The notes: generated from the sequence alone by a model not told the origin. A DNA stretch of 64,000 nucleotides from Aquimarina brevivitae (GCF_004216895.1 NZ_SGXE01000001.1:1222208-1286207); one strand, 5' to 3'. Positions 20,587 to 29,921 are shown, counted from the first letter of the stretch. Numbers and translations are program-made.

Positions 20587-20618
20587 AAAAAAAGGAGATC
20601 ATTGGATCTCCTTTTTTT
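20587..20618. terminator. Bidirectional intrinsic terminator
   Basis: GGAGATC and GATCTCC pair perfectly around the loop ATTG, with an A-run before and a T-run after. It serves the protease gene on plus and the META lipoprotein gene on minus. Confidence 0.9.
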
Positions 20619-21042
20619 ATTCTTTTACGCCAGCAAGTAGCGTTTTCCCTTCCATACCATTAAGCAGTAATTGATCTGATTTTAATTGCGTTGTTTTACA
20701 AGAAGTCAGCGCCTTAAAAAAATCCTTTTCCAGATCTCCTAAATCTGGACAATATCTTTTAGTAGCCATCGGAATGTCAATTACAACGCCATTATCCGAT
20801 ACGGTGTAAGTTGAAGAATACGTATTACAACCAGAATAGCCAGATACCTTTTTGTTTTTTTTGTCAAACTCCATAGTTATATTATGCTCTGATACGTTTT
20901 CTCCGTTGAGTTGGGTAACCAAATACTTTCCATCTAACGTGCTTATTGTTTTTTCTGTAGTACTATCAGATGCGTTCTTTTTAGCTGAAGAACACGCTAA
21001 AAATAAAAAAGAAACAAATATTGATGCTGCTAGTGATTTCAT
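20617..21042 (-). CDS. META domain lipoprotein
   Basis: 141 aa protein with a lipoprotein signal peptide whose lipobox ends at Cys17 (FLFLACSS), followed by a META domain (HslJ-like): LDGKYLVTQLNGENV, then MEFDKKNKKVSGYSGCNTYS and MATKRYCPDLGDLEKDFFKAL. HslJ-type proteins are outer-membrane or periplasmic proteins of unclear function linked to stress and novobiocin resistance in E. coli. Single gene, bounded by the shared terminator on its 3' side. Two domain cysteines (in SGCNTY and KRYCPD) could form a disulphide. Confidence 0.87.
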   Translation of the reverse strand: MKSLAASIFVSFLFLACSSAKKNASDSTTEKTISTLDGKYLVTQLNGENVSEHNITMEFDKKNKKVSGYSGCNTYSSTYTVSDNGVVIDIPMATKRYCPDLGDLEKDFFKALTSCKTTQLKSDQLLLNGMEGKTLLAGVKE

Positions 21043-21149
21043 AATTTAAGTGATTAGAGTTTATACAAATTTATCTTTTTTAGCATAAAAAGATTAAATC
21101 TACATGGGTTAATCCATATTAAAATTTATTTTTGAGTAAAAGAACAAAA

Positions 21150-21719
21150 ATGAAGCCAGAAGGAAGAAAGCAAGAAATTATTGATTCAGCTGCTATTCTC
21201 TTCAAAGAAAGAGGGTATAGTGCGGTGACTATGCGAGACCTGGCCAGAGCTATGGGAATTAAAGCTGCGAGCTTGTATAACCATATACAATCAAAACAAG
21301 AAATTTTAGCTTCTATAATTATCGATCTGGCCGAACATTTTACTACCGGAATGAATGAAATTGTTAAATCTGATTTAACAATTATCAAAAAATTAGAAAA
21401 AATCATTGAGCTTCATATTGATATTACATTGACCAATGCCGATGGACTTGCTTCGTTAAACAATGACTGGATGCATTTAGAAGAAGAAAATCTTACTTAT
21501 TTTGAGCAAATGCGTCACGATTACGAAGAAAATTTCAGACAAATAGTGCGTACAGGTGTTAATAATGGTGTGTTGGCTAATAATAATATTGAAATCATTG
21601 TCTTTTCTACACTTTCTACCCTCAGAACACTATATCTATGGTATCCTAAACAAAGAACTATTGATCCAGACATTTTGAAGAAAGATATGATCACCGTTCT
21701 GTTAAAAGGAATCATATAA
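21150..21719 (+). CDS. paaR: TetR family regulator, probable repressor of the paa operon
   Basis: Protein of about 189 aa with an N-terminal TetR helix-turn-helix (AAILFKERGYSAVTMRDLA ... ASLYNHIQSKQEIL) and a C-terminal ligand-binding helical domain. The ATG at 21150 is preferred over an in-frame TTG 18 bases upstream because it starts just before the first helix. It sits directly upstream of paaE, and a perfect 9-4-9 palindrome lies between the two genes. PaaR-type TetR proteins respond to phenylacetyl-CoA in other bacteria, so that ligand is likely here, but this is inference. A second palindrome of the same kind precedes the branched-chain dehydrogenase E2 gene. Confidence 0.88.
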   Translation: MKPEGRKQEIIDSAAILFKERGYSAVTMRDLARAMGIKAASLYNHIQSKQEILASIIIDLAEHFTTGMNEIVKSDLTIIKKLEKIIELHIDITLTNADGLASLNNDWMHLEEENLTYFEQMRHDYEENFRQIVRTGVNNGVLANNNIEIIVFSTLSTLRTLYLWYPKQRTIDPDILKKDMITVLLKGII

Positions 21720-21743
21720 AATTAACTATAATTTTTTGCTAGT

Positions 21744-21765
21744 AAAACTAACAATCGTTAGTTTT
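21744..21765. promoter_or_regulatory. Operator palindrome upstream of paaE
   Basis: AAAACTAAC and GTTAGTTTT form a perfect 9 bp inverted repeat with a 4 bp spacer, 29 bp before paaE and 24 bp after the TetR gene. Size and symmetry suit a TetR dimer. A near-copy lies at 35200-35221. Confidence 0.75.
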
Positions 21766-21794
21766 GTAGAACTACAACGTTTTAGATTGAGTAT

Positions 21795-22868
21795 ATGGCA
21801 GAATTTTATGGTGTTAAGGTACAAGAGGTTAAGAAAGAAACGAAAGATTGTACATCTATTACTTTTGATATCCCAAAAGAATTAAGAGAAGCGTTTACCT
21901 ATAAACAGGGACAGCACCTTACATTAAAAGCGATTATTGATGGGCAGGATATCAGAAGATCCTATTCCCTATGTTCGAGCCCGGTTGAAAATAAATGGCA
22001 AGTGGCCGTTAAAAAAATTCCTGGTGGAATATTTTCTAATTATGCCAATGATTTATTGAAAATTGGAGATACCTTAGAAATTATGCCACCTTCCGGTCGT
22101 TTTTATGTGGATGTGGACCCTACAAAAAGTAAACAGTACATTGTTTTTGCAGCAGGTAGTGGCATCACTCCCATATTGTCAATTATTAAAACGCACTTGG
22201 CCTTAGAGCCTTATAGTAGTTTTAAGCTGTTTTACTTGAATCGAACCGCAAAATCCATTATATTTAAAGAAGAGATTGAGGCCCTTAGAAATAAGTATTT
22301 TGGAAGATTTGAAATATTTTATTTTCTAACTAAAGAACAAAGAGATATCCCATTATTAAATGGGAGATTTACAGCAGAGAAACTTCAAGAGCTAACCTCT
22401 AAAGTTTTTGATGTTGCTGAGGTAGATGAATGTTTTGTTTGTGGACCAGAGGAGATGATATTTTTAATACGAGATCAACTTGTTGCTTCTGGATTGCCTA
22501 AAGAAAAAATACACTACGAACTTTTCTTTTCTGGTGCATCAGAACAAAATAATAAAAGAGCAGCCGAGGCCATAGAACATAAATTTGATGGTACCAAAGT
22601 AACCATCATAGACGGCGGAAAAGAATTTCACTTTGCTATGGACGAAGAATATGACAATATCTTGGATGGTGCCTTAGCCGCTGGAGCAGATTTGCCTTAT
22701 GCTTGTAAAGGGGGAGTGTGTAGCACTTGTAAGTGTAAAGTGGTAGATGGATCCGTAGAAATGAAAGTTAATTATGCCTTGGAAGAGGATGAGTTGGCTA
22801 AAGGGCTAATACTTTCCTGTCAGGCTGTACCCACTTCTGAAAAAGTTGTGGTTGATTTTGATGTGTAA
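21795..22868 (+). CDS. paaE: 1,2-phenylacetyl-CoA epoxidase reductase subunit PaaE
   Basis: Electron-transfer component that passes electrons from NAD(P)H to the PaaABC oxygenase. 357 aa: FAD domain with RRSYSLCSSP near residue 55, NAD domain with FAAGSGITPILSI near 116 and CGPEEMIF near 221, and a C-terminal plant-type 2Fe-2S ferredoxin domain with the cluster cysteines in YACKGGVCSTCKC and a later LSCQA. All cluster ligands are present. It is the first gene of the paa unit, ahead of paaA, whereas in E. coli paaE is the fifth of the set. It lies just after the TetR operator. Confidence 0.96.
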   Translation: MAEFYGVKVQEVKKETKDCTSITFDIPKELREAFTYKQGQHLTLKAIIDGQDIRRSYSLCSSPVENKWQVAVKKIPGGIFSNYANDLLKIGDTLEIMPPSGRFYVDVDPTKSKQYIVFAAGSGITPILSIIKTHLALEPYSSFKLFYLNRTAKSIIFKEEIEALRNKYFGRFEIFYFLTKEQRDIPLLNGRFTAEKLQELTSKVFDVAEVDECFVCGPEEMIFLIRDQLVASGLPKEKIHYELFFSGASEQNNKRAAEAIEHKFDGTKVTIIDGGKEFHFAMDEEYDNILDGALAAGADLPYACKGGVCSTCKCKVVDGSVEMKVNYALEEDELAKGLILSCQAVPTSEKVVVDFDV

Positions 22869-22920
22869 AAATTAAAATATTACGACTTAGCTAGTTGTTG
22901 AATTAAAAATAAATGTTGTT

Positions 22921-23877
22921 ATGAGTGAGAAAGAAGTTAAGAACTTAGAAGCAATTTTTGAAGATAAAATTGCGCGTGATGAGAAAATAGAACCAAAAGA
23001 CTGGATGCCAGAGAAATATCGACAAACACATATTCGTCAGATATCTCAGCACGCCCATTCAGAAATAGTAGGTATGTTACCCGAAGGAAACTGGATAACC
23101 AGGGCACCTTCTTTACGCAGAAAAGTTGCCTTGCTGGCAAAAGTTCAGGATGAGGCAGGTCACGGTTTATACCTTTATAGTGCTTGCGAAACCTTAGGTG
23201 TTTCAAGAGAAGAACTCTATGAGCAATTACATATCGGCAAAGCAAAATATTCAAGTATTTTTAATTATCCGACCATTACTTGGGCAGATATTGGTGCTAT
23301 TGGTTGGTTAGTAGATGGTGCAGCGATCATCAATCAGGTACCGCTTTGTAGTACATCTTATGGTCCCTATGCTAGAGCGATGATTAGAGTTTGTAAGGAA
23401 GAAAGTTTTCACCAAAGACAAGGGTATGAAATTATGATGATCTTGGCTAATGGAACTCCAGAGCAAAAAGAAATGGCACAGGATGCGCTGAATAGATGGT
23501 GGTGGCCAGCCTTGATGATGTTAGGTCCAACTGATGCGGAATCAGTTCATACAGAACAATCCATGAAATGGAAACTTAAGAGAAAAACTAATGATGAGTT
23601 ACGTCAACAGTTTATTGATCAAACCGTACCTCAGGCAGATCTGATTGGACTTTCCATACCTGATCCAGATCTAAAATGGAACGAAGAAACCGGTCACTAT
23701 GATTTTGGAGCAATTGACTGGGATGAATTTTGGCAAGTAGTAAAAGGTCACGGTCCTTGTAATAAAGAACGTTTAAACGCCAGAGTTTCCGCTTGGGAAG
23801 AAGGAGAATGGGTGAGAGATGCTGCTATGGCATATGCTAAGAAGCAAGAGAATATAAAATTGAAAAAAGCAATCTAA
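22921..23877 (+). CDS. paaA: 1,2-phenylacetyl-CoA epoxidase catalytic subunit PaaA
   Basis: Di-iron oxygenase subunit that epoxidises the ring of phenylacetyl-CoA. 318 aa, the normal length. Ferritin-like helices carry the metal-ligand pattern, including [18 protein letters not shown] near residue 70 (E-x-x-H) and [14 protein letters not shown] near 157 (E-x-x-H). The substrate pocket region around [15 protein letters not shown] is also as in the family. It lies 52 bp after paaE and 12 bp before paaB. Confidence 0.98.
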   Translation: MSEKEVKNLEAIFEDKIARDEKIEPKDWMPEKYRQTHIRQISQHAHSEIVGMLPEGNWITRAPSLRRKVALLAKVQDEAGHGLYLYSACETLGVSREELYEQLHIGKAKYSSIFNYPTITWADIGAIGWLVDGAAIINQVPLCSTSYGPYARAMIRVCKEESFHQRQGYEIMMILANGTPEQKEMAQDALNRWWWPALMMLGPTDAESVHTEQSMKWKLKRKTNDELRQQFIDQTVPQADLIGLSIPDPDLKWNEETGHYDFGAIDWDEFWQVVKGHGPCNKERLNARVSAWEEGEWVRDAAMAYAKKQENIKLKKAI

Positions 23878-23889
23878 TAATTTTAGAAG

Positions 23890-24174
23890 ATGAAAAATAA
23901 CTGGCCACTTTGGGAGGTTTTTGTAAGAAGTAAGAATGGATTAGAGCATAGACACTTCGGAAGTTTACATGCTGCCGATGCAGAAATGGCTTTAGAGAAT
24001 GCCAGAGATGTATACACACGTAGAAATGAAGGTGTAAGTATTTGGGTAGTCGAATCAAAACATATTACAGCTTCTAATCCAGATGATAACGCAGAACTGT
24101 TTGAACCCGCCAAGGATAAGGTGTATAGACATCCTACTTTTTATGATTTGCCAGATGAGGTAAAACATATGTAA
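23890..24174 (+). CDS. paaB: 1,2-phenylacetyl-CoA epoxidase subunit PaaB
   Basis: Small structural subunit of 94 aa required for an active epoxidase complex. The N-terminus WPLWEVFVRSKNGLEHRHFG and the downstream ALENARDVYTRRNEG segment are characteristic. Starts 12 bp after paaA's stop. A gap of 110 bp to paaC follows, holding a short AT-rich direct repeat. Confidence 0.97.
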   Translation: MKNNWPLWEVFVRSKNGLEHRHFGSLHAADAEMALENARDVYTRRNEGVSIWVVESKHITASNPDDNAELFEPAKDKVYRHPTFYDLPDEVKHM

Positions 24175-24216
24175 GGAGTATAACGGTACCTGTGTTTAGC
24201 ATCTATTTGGATATCA

Positions 24217-24246
24217 GCTAAGATATATACTTAGATATATACTATT
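24217..24246. repeat. Short direct repeat in the paaB-paaC gap
   Basis: The 10-mer GATATATACT occurs twice with starts 15 bp apart in an otherwise plain AT-rich spacer, which is the largest gap in the first half of the paa operon. It could be an internal regulatory site or random AT-rich sequence. No promoter consensus is evident. Confidence 0.3.
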
Positions 24247-24284
24247 AGAGCTGCATATTCAACTTAAAATTCAATTTCAGAGAA

Positions 24285-25040
24285 ATGAAAAACGATAATT
24301 TAATACAATATATATACAGTATTGCGGATAATGCTTTAATTCTTGGACAACGGCTTTCGGAATTATGTGGCCATGGGCCAAGTTTAGAGACAGACATCGG
24401 AATTACTAATATGGCGCTCGATCTTTTAGGGCAAACCAGAAGCTATTTTCAATATGCGGCTAAGCTTTCTGAAGAGGATATAACCGAAGATGACCTGGCT
24501 TATTTACGGACAGAGCGTCAATATAGAAACGTCCTATTGGTAGAGCAGCCCAATAGAGATTTTGCTTATGTAATCACCAGGCAATTCTTATTCGATGCCT
24601 TTCATTTGCTGCTTTTACAAAAACTTCAAAATAGTGCTGATGAAACGTTAAGTGCTATAGCTAAGAAAAGTATAAAAGAGGTAAGCTATCATTTCAGGTT
24701 CTCATCGGATTGGGTAAAGAGACTAGGAGATGGTACTGATAAAAGCCATGCTAAAATTCAGGATGCCGTTGATAATTTATGGACCTATACCGACGAACTA
24801 TTTCATAATCTAGGTACTGATTCCGAACTGATTGAAAAAGGAATTGCAATAGATCTCACCAAATTAAAAGAGGAGTATTATAATAAAATAAAAGAAATTA
24901 TTTCGGAAGCAACATTGTCAATTCCAGAATCTAAATATTTCCAAAAAGGTGGAAAAAAAGGAATCCATACCGAACATATGGGGTATCTATTAGCAGATCT
25001 GCAGTATATGCAACGTACTTACCCAAATATGAAATGGTAA
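24285..25040 (+). CDS. paaC: 1,2-phenylacetyl-CoA epoxidase subunit PaaC
   Basis: 251 aa ferritin-like structural subunit that pairs with PaaA. Recognisable by LGQRLSELCGHGPSLETDIGITNMALDLLGQ-type sequence (residues about 20-50, read in two parts) and by REF-like QFLFDAFHLLLLQKL near 103. The C-terminal HTEHMGYLLADLQYMQR motif is typical. As in the family, the di-iron ligands are less complete than in PaaA, fitting a structural role. It is 22 bp from paaD. Confidence 0.97.
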   Translation: MKNDNLIQYIYSIADNALILGQRLSELCGHGPSLETDIGITNMALDLLGQTRSYFQYAAKLSEEDITEDDLAYLRTERQYRNVLLVEQPNRDFAYVITRQFLFDAFHLLLLQKLQNSADETLSAIAKKSIKEVSYHFRFSSDWVKRLGDGTDKSHAKIQDAVDNLWTYTDELFHNLGTDSELIEKGIAIDLTKLKEEYYNKIKEIISEATLSIPESKYFQKGGKKGIHTEHMGYLLADLQYMQRTYPNMKW

Positions 25041-25062
25041 GTCTCCATCAAATAAATTTTTT

Positions 25063-25566
25063 ATGACCGTAAAATTAGAGCAACATATTGATCCTTCATT
25101 AATTCCAGTCCTTCAAGAAGTATATGATCCGGAAATACCGGTACTTTCTTTAATGGACATGGGAGTAGTGCGGTATGCCCAGCTAATTGATGGTAAAGTT
25201 AAAATTAAGATCACACCAACCTACAGTGGTTGCCCGGCTATGGATGTTATGGCGGATGATATTGTGGCGGCTTTTGCCGAGCAAGATATGGAAGCGGATG
25301 TAGAGTTAGTTTTATCACCTGCCTGGACAACAGATTGGATTACTGAAAAAGGTAAAAAAGCTCTAGAAAAGTATGGTATCGCTGCTCCTCTCGAAGAAAA
25401 GTTGGATAAAGCCGCGCTGCTAGGCAATGAAAAAATAGTAAAGTGTACCAATTGTGGTTCTACCAATACAAAAATGATTAGTCAATTTGGTTCTACAGCG
25501 TGTAAAGCATTATTTCAATGTGAAGACTGTCAGGAACCCTTTGATTACTTTAAATGCTTAAAATAA
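25063..25566 (+). CDS. paaD: Phenylacetate-CoA oxygenase maturation protein PaaD
   Basis: 167 aa protein with a MIP18/SufT-like (DUF59) domain in its N-terminal half (VYDPEIPVLSLMDMGVV and YSGCPAMDVM) and a C-terminal zinc-ribbon-like segment with cysteines in VKCTNCGSTNT, STACKALFQCEDC and YFKCLK. PaaD proteins are thought to mature the iron sites of the epoxidase, in line with the role of DUF59 proteins in Fe-S assembly. Located in the usual place after paaC and 19 bp before paaG. Confidence 0.95.
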   Translation: MTVKLEQHIDPSLIPVLQEVYDPEIPVLSLMDMGVVRYAQLIDGKVKIKITPTYSGCPAMDVMADDIVAAFAEQDMEADVELVLSPAWTTDWITEKGKKALEKYGIAAPLEEKLDKAALLGNEKIVKCTNCGSTNTKMISQFGSTACKALFQCEDCQEPFDYFKCLK

Positions 25567-25585
25567 CTAATCTTAAATAAACAAC

Positions 25586-26365
25586 ATGGCTTCTATAGAA
25601 GTATCGATTGCAGATCATATTGCAAAAATTACCCTCAACAGACCAGAAAGTTTTAATAGCTTTAACAGAGAAATGGCACTTTTGCTTCAAAGTAAATTAG
25701 ATGAATGTAAAAGTAACGATGATGTGAGAGCCATAATTTTAACAGGAAACGGTAAAGCTTTTTGTGCCGGTCAGGATTTAAAAGAAGTTACTTCTCCAGA
25801 ACTCAATCCAGGTTTTAGAAAAATATTAGAAGAACATTACAATCCCATTGTAGAACGAATTAGAGCAATCGAAAAACCGATAATCGCCGCTGTTAACGGA
25901 GTCGCTGCAGGAGCTGGAGCCAACTTGGCACTGGCTTGTGATATTGTTGTGGCACACGAACACGCAGCTTTTATTCAGGCATTCAGCAAAATAGGATTAA
26001 TACCAGATAGTGCAGGTACCTTTTTCTTACCAAGATTAATAGGATTCCAAAAAGCTTCAGCTTTGATGATGCTTGGAGATAAAGTAAGTGCTACGGAAGC
26101 CGAATCTTTAGGTATGCTATATAAGGTTTTTGAGGCAGATACTTTTGAAGAGGAAGTACATAAATTAGCAAATACTATTGCTAAGATGCCTACTAAAGCG
26201 CTGGGGCTAACCAAGAGGTTGTTGAATCAATCGTTAACTAATGATTTAACACAACAATTAAACTTAGAGTCAGATCTTCAAATAGAAGCTGCAGAAAGTG
26301 AAGATTATGCTGAAGGGGTTAAAGCATTTATCGAAAAAAGAAAACCAGTTTTTAAAGGAAAGTAA
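25586..26365 (+). CDS. paaG: Ring-1,2-epoxyphenylacetyl-CoA isomerase PaaG
   Basis: Crotonase-fold enzyme of 259 aa that isomerises the epoxide to the seven-membered oxepin-CoA. Crotonase signatures: AFCAGQDLKEV near residue 57 and VAAGAGANLALACDIVVA near 108, which form the oxyanion hole, then PDSAGTFFLPRLIG near 135 with the family aspartate. Two crotonase paralogues lie in this operon. This one is assigned PaaG because of the Asp in SAG context and its place before the dehydrogenase gene. Confidence 0.92.
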   Translation: MASIEVSIADHIAKITLNRPESFNSFNREMALLLQSKLDECKSNDDVRAIILTGNGKAFCAGQDLKEVTSPELNPGFRKILEEHYNPIVERIRAIEKPIIAAVNGVAAGAGANLALACDIVVAHEHAAFIQAFSKIGLIPDSAGTFFLPRLIGFQKASALMMLGDKVSATEAESLGMLYKVFEADTFEEEVHKLANTIAKMPTKALGLTKRLLNQSLTNDLTQQLNLESDLQIEAAESEDYAEGVKAFIEKRKPVFKGK

Positions 26366-26421
26366 TTAACGATTGCTTAACAATAATATACTTCCAAAAC
26401 TTTAAAAAACAGCTCATTACA

Positions 26422-27642
26422 ATGACACTTCAATCAACAATACATGCCATAGGAATTATTGGATCAGGAACTATGGGTAGTGGTATCGCTCAGGTAGCAG
26501 CTACGGCGGGTAGTGCAGTCATAGTTTTTGATACTAATAAAGAAGCTTTAGAAAAGAGCGAAAAGGCACTTGAAAAAATATTGACCAGATTGGTCGAAAA
26601 AGAAAGAATAACGACTACAGCAAAGCAAGATATACAAAGTAATATTCGCTATGTTAATAATTTAAAAGAGTTAAAGGATACTGACTTAGTTATCGAGGCT
26701 ATCGTGGAGGATTTATCCATTAAACAAAAGGTGTTTTCAGAGTTGGAAAATTACGTATCAGCAAATACTATTTTGGCATCAAACACCTCTTCACTTTCCA
26801 TAGCATCAATTGCTTCTTCTTTAGATAAGCCCGAGCGTTGTATCGGGATTCATTTTTTTAACCCTGCTCCTTTAATGAAATTAGTTGAGGTTATACCCGC
26901 GGTTCAAACTTCTAAAGAAGTTTTACAGCAGGTCGTAAGCACAATTAAGAATTGGAAAAAAGTGGTTGCAATTGCCAAGGATACTCCTGGGTTTATAGTA
27001 AATAGAGTAGCACGACCTTTTTATGGAGAGTCTTTAAGAATATTTGAAGAAGGGATTGCAGATATACCAACCATCGATACAGCTTTAAAATCCATTGGCG
27101 GATTTAGAATGGGTCCTTTTGAATTAATGGATTTTATTGGCAATGATGTCAATTACACCGTAACGGAGACTGTATTTAAAGCTTTTTACTACGATCCAAG
27201 ATACAAACCTTCATTTACACAAAAAAGGTTATCAGAGGCCAATTATCTAGGTAGAAAAACGGGCAAAGGATATTATAATTATAATGAAAACGGAAAGATT
27301 TCTTCTCCTAACATAACCGCAAACATAGCAACAACAAAAAAAGATGTGGATCAATATATTTTTGATCGGGTCTTAGTCATGTTAATTAATGAAGCGGCCG
27401 ATGCGTTGTTTTGGAATATTGCCTCAGCAGAAGATATTGATAATGCGATGACTAAAGGAGTGAATTATCCAAAGGGGTTGTTAGCCTGGGCAGATGAAAG
27501 AGGAATTTCCTGGTGTGTTACTACTTTAGACGAATTGTATGATGAGTATCGCGAGGATAGATATCGTTGCAGTCCATTACTTAGAAGAATGGCCAGGCAA
27601 CAAGAAACCTTTTTTGCATCAGAAGCGGTAACTAATAAGTAA
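26422..27642 (+). CDS. paaH: 3-hydroxyacyl-CoA dehydrogenase PaaH
   Basis: NAD-dependent enzyme that oxidises 3-hydroxyadipyl-CoA. 406 aa with a Rossmann N-terminus (GIIGSGTMGSGIAQVAATAG at about residue 11), the catalytic HFFNPAPLMKLVEV near 145, DTPGFIVNRV near 188, and two C-terminal 3HCDH segments, the second around VLVMLINEAADAL and NYPKGLLAWAD. It is shorter than the roughly 475-500 aa E. coli PaaH, with a tighter second domain. Located between paaG and paaI. Confidence 0.95.
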   Translation: MTLQSTIHAIGIIGSGTMGSGIAQVAATAGSAVIVFDTNKEALEKSEKALEKILTRLVEKERITTTAKQDIQSNIRYVNNLKELKDTDLVIEAIVEDLSIKQKVFSELENYVSANTILASNTSSLSIASIASSLDKPERCIGIHFFNPAPLMKLVEVIPAVQTSKEVLQQVVSTIKNWKKVVAIAKDTPGFIVNRVARPFYGESLRIFEEGIADIPTIDTALKSIGGFRMGPFELMDFIGNDVNYTVTETVFKAFYYDPRYKPSFTQKRLSEANYLGRKTGKGYYNYNENGKISSPNITANIATTKKDVDQYIFDRVLVMLINEAADALFWNIASAEDIDNAMTKGVNYPKGLLAWADERGISWCVTTLDELYDEYREDRYRCSPLLRRMARQQETFFASEAVTNK

Positions 27643-27647
27643 TAACT

Positions 27648-28055
27648 ATGTTAAAACCAGAGGCGATACCTCATAAAATGATTTCTTTAGACCCTTTTAG
27701 CAGTTGGTTAGGGATTGAAGTACTAAGCGTTGAAGTTGGCAGATGTAAAGTTGGTATGACTATTCGCAAAGAAATGTTGAATAGTATGGGAAAAACACAC
27801 GGTGGTATTTCATATAGCTTAGCAGATACAGCATTTGGTTTTTCTGCAAATACGCATGGCAAATATGCGGTGTCTATTGAAACGTCTATAAATCATATCG
27901 AAGCGCTAGAAGAAGGGGACTACATTACAGCAGAGGCGGTTACGGATATTAGTAAGACTAAGGTGGGTTTTAATATTGTTGAAGTAAAAAGAGGAGAACA
28001 GATCGTAGCACTATTTAAAGGTGTAGTATATCGAACAGCAAAAGATTGGGAATGA
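27648..28055 (+). CDS. paaI: Hydroxyphenylacetyl-CoA thioesterase PaaI
   Basis: 135 aa hotdog-fold thioesterase. The family motif NSMGKTHGGISYSLADTAFG near residue 45 carries the catalytic Asn/Asp region. PaaI releases CoA from dead-end hydroxyphenylacetyl-CoA products in the paa pathway. It starts 5 bp after paaH, and its stop overlaps the start of the next lipoprotein gene in an ATGA arrangement. Confidence 0.95.
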   Translation: MLKPEAIPHKMISLDPFSSWLGIEVLSVEVGRCKVGMTIRKEMLNSMGKTHGGISYSLADTAFGFSANTHGKYAVSIETSINHIEALEEGDYITAEAVTDISKTKVGFNIVEVKRGEQIVALFKGVVYRTAKDWE

Positions 28056-28615
28056 AATTAACGAACACAAAACTCATGAGAATTTTAGTAATCATAGTAT
28101 TAGCTACCTTTTTTTCTTGCAAAAAGAGTGCTGAATCTAGAACTGAAGTGTTGGAAGGCACAGAAGTAACCAAAGCTGAACCTAAAGAAGTAACAACCCA
28201 AAATCCACTGGGTGATGTTTTTGGAGATCAAATAATTATGGAAGTGGATGAAACAGTTTTTGTTATTGATAATGGCACAAATAGGGCTAATGAAGATATG
28301 TCAGCCGGAATTATGAAAATGCTTGCTCCTCAACCTTATGCAACTTTTAAGGAAAGAATGCTACAAAAGCAAAATGAACAGCAAGGTATTGAGGTGTTGA
28401 GTATCGAAGAGACAGAACTGGAGGGTAAAAAAGTACTTTTAGAAAGATCTAAAACACTGGATGATGCAGGTGAGGAGATGATGATGGTGATGTATGCTTT
28501 TCCAGCCTCAGCGGAAAAAACTATCATGATCTCTTCGTATTATATGAAAAACGAAGAAAAGAAATATTTACCATTGATAGAACAGTCGGTACTATCGGCT
28601 AGACTAAGAGAATAA
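28052..28615 (+). CDS. Uncharacterised lipoprotein within the paa operon
   Basis: About 187 aa. The ATG at 28052 overlaps the paaI stop (ATGA); a second in-frame ATG at 28076 would give the more canonical signal MRILVIIVLATFFSCKK with the lipobox cysteine. Either way the product is predicted to be a lipoprotein. The mature part has no domain I recognise and is rich in Glu, Met and Ser (NEQQGIEVLSIEETELEGKK). It is translationally coupled to paaI and precedes paaJ, so it is a genuine operon member, yet no canonical paa gene encodes an envelope lipoprotein. Confidence 0.8.
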   Translation: MKLTNTKLMRILVIIVLATFFSCKKSAESRTEVLEGTEVTKAEPKEVTTQNPLGDVFGDQIIMEVDETVFVIDNGTNRANEDMSAGIMKMLAPQPYATFKERMLQKQNEQQGIEVLSIEETELEGKKVLLERSKTLDDAGEEMMMVMYAFPASAEKTIMISSYYMKNEEKKYLPLIEQSVLSARLRE

Positions 28616-28659
28616 AAATTTAAGATAACCTATTGGTTAATAAAGAGTAAGGCAATAGC

Positions 28660-29868
28660 ATGAAAAACGCATATATAATTGATGGAGTTAGAACTCCAAT
28701 CGGAAATTACAAGGGAACCCTATCTACGGTTCGTACGGATGATTTGGCCGCTTTGGTAATCGAAAAATTAGTGGCTAAATATCCGAATATCCCAAAGGAA
28801 GCATATGATGATGTAATTCTTGGCTGTGCTAATCAAGCGGGTGAAGATAATCGGAATGTAGCAAGAATGGCTTCGTTATTGGCAGGTTTGCCTTATACAG
28901 TTCCTGGCGAAACGGTAAATAGGCTATGTAGTTCAGGACTTTCAGCAATCATACATGCTAACAGAGCAATTAAGGCAGGTGATGGAGAGCTCTTTATTTC
29001 TGGTGGAGTTGAAAATATGACCAGAGGTCCTTATGTGATCGCCAAGCCTTCTTCCGCCTTTGGAACAGATGCTAAGATGTACGATTCCAGTTTTGGCTGG
29101 CGATTTGTAAACCAAAAAATGCACGATCTATACGGAACAGACGGTATGGGTAATACCGCAGAAAATTTAGTGGAGAAGTACGATATATCCAGAGAAGATC
29201 AGGATACTTTTGCCTATTGGAGTCAAATGAAAGCTGCCAAAGCTCAAGAATCAGGGCGATTAGCGAAAGAAATCGTTGCGGTAGAAATTCCGCAGCGCAA
29301 AAAAGACCCCATAGTGTTCTCTGATGATGAGTTTATCAAACCAGGAACTTCAAAAGAAATTTTGGCCAAGTTAAGACCTGCCTTCAAAAAAGAGGGAAGC
29401 GTAACTGCGGGGAATTCTTCTGGGTTAAATGACGGAGCAGCTGCTACAATTGTAGCTTCGGAAGATGCGGTTAAAAAATATGATTTAAAACCGATGGCAA
29501 AAATTGTTAGTTCAGCCGTGGTAGGAGTAGAACCAAGAATAATGGGTATTGGGCCCGTGGAAGCTTCAAACAAAGCATTGGCAAAAGCGGGCTTGACTAT
29601 GGATGATATTGATATAATTGAGTTGAATGAAGCATTTGCTTCACAGGCGCTTGCTTGTATTAGAGCCTGGGGTTTAAAAGATGATGACCCAAGAATTAAT
29701 CCTAATGGTGGTTCCATAGCGATCGGTCATCCACTGGGTGTTACAGGCACTAGAATAGCCTACTCTGCAGCATTAGAACTACAAGAGCAGAACAAAAGAT
29801 ATGCTCTTATCACTATGTGTGTAGGTGTAGGACAGGGTTATGCCTGTGTTATTGAAAGTGTAAGTTAG
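28660..29868 (+). CDS. paaJ: 3-oxoadipyl-CoA/3-oxo-5,6-dehydrosuberyl-CoA thiolase PaaJ
   Basis: 402 aa thiolase that cleaves the beta-keto CoA products at the end of the pathway. The nucleophilic Cys lies in VNRLCSSGLSAI near residue 90, the conserved His in GGSIAIGHPLGVTG near 350 and the second Cys in TMCVGVGQG near 388. Length and motifs are normal. The neighbours paaZ and paaF define the paa role rather than general fatty-acid breakdown. A 110 bp gap with a hairpin follows. Confidence 0.95.
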   Translation: MKNAYIIDGVRTPIGNYKGTLSTVRTDDLAALVIEKLVAKYPNIPKEAYDDVILGCANQAGEDNRNVARMASLLAGLPYTVPGETVNRLCSSGLSAIIHANRAIKAGDGELFISGGVENMTRGPYVIAKPSSAFGTDAKMYDSSFGWRFVNQKMHDLYGTDGMGNTAENLVEKYDISREDQDTFAYWSQMKAAKAQESGRLAKEIVAVEIPQRKKDPIVFSDDEFIKPGTSKEILAKLRPAFKKEGSVTAGNSSGLNDGAAATIVASEDAVKKYDLKPMAKIVSSAVVGVEPRIMGIGPVEASNKALAKAGLTMDDIDIIELNEAFASQALACIRAWGLKDDDPRINPNGGSIAIGHPLGVTGTRIAYSAALELQEQNKRYALITMCVGVGQGYACVIESVS

Positions 29869-29921
29869 TGGGTCTTTAGAGATGTGCACTAAAAGTTTGA
29901 AAAGTTAAAAAAACGATGGCT

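Noticed and set aside
24217..24246. Internal promoter in the paaB-paaC gap
   Set aside because: The direct repeat is AT-rich but no TAnnTTTG box is present, so only a repeat is reported.
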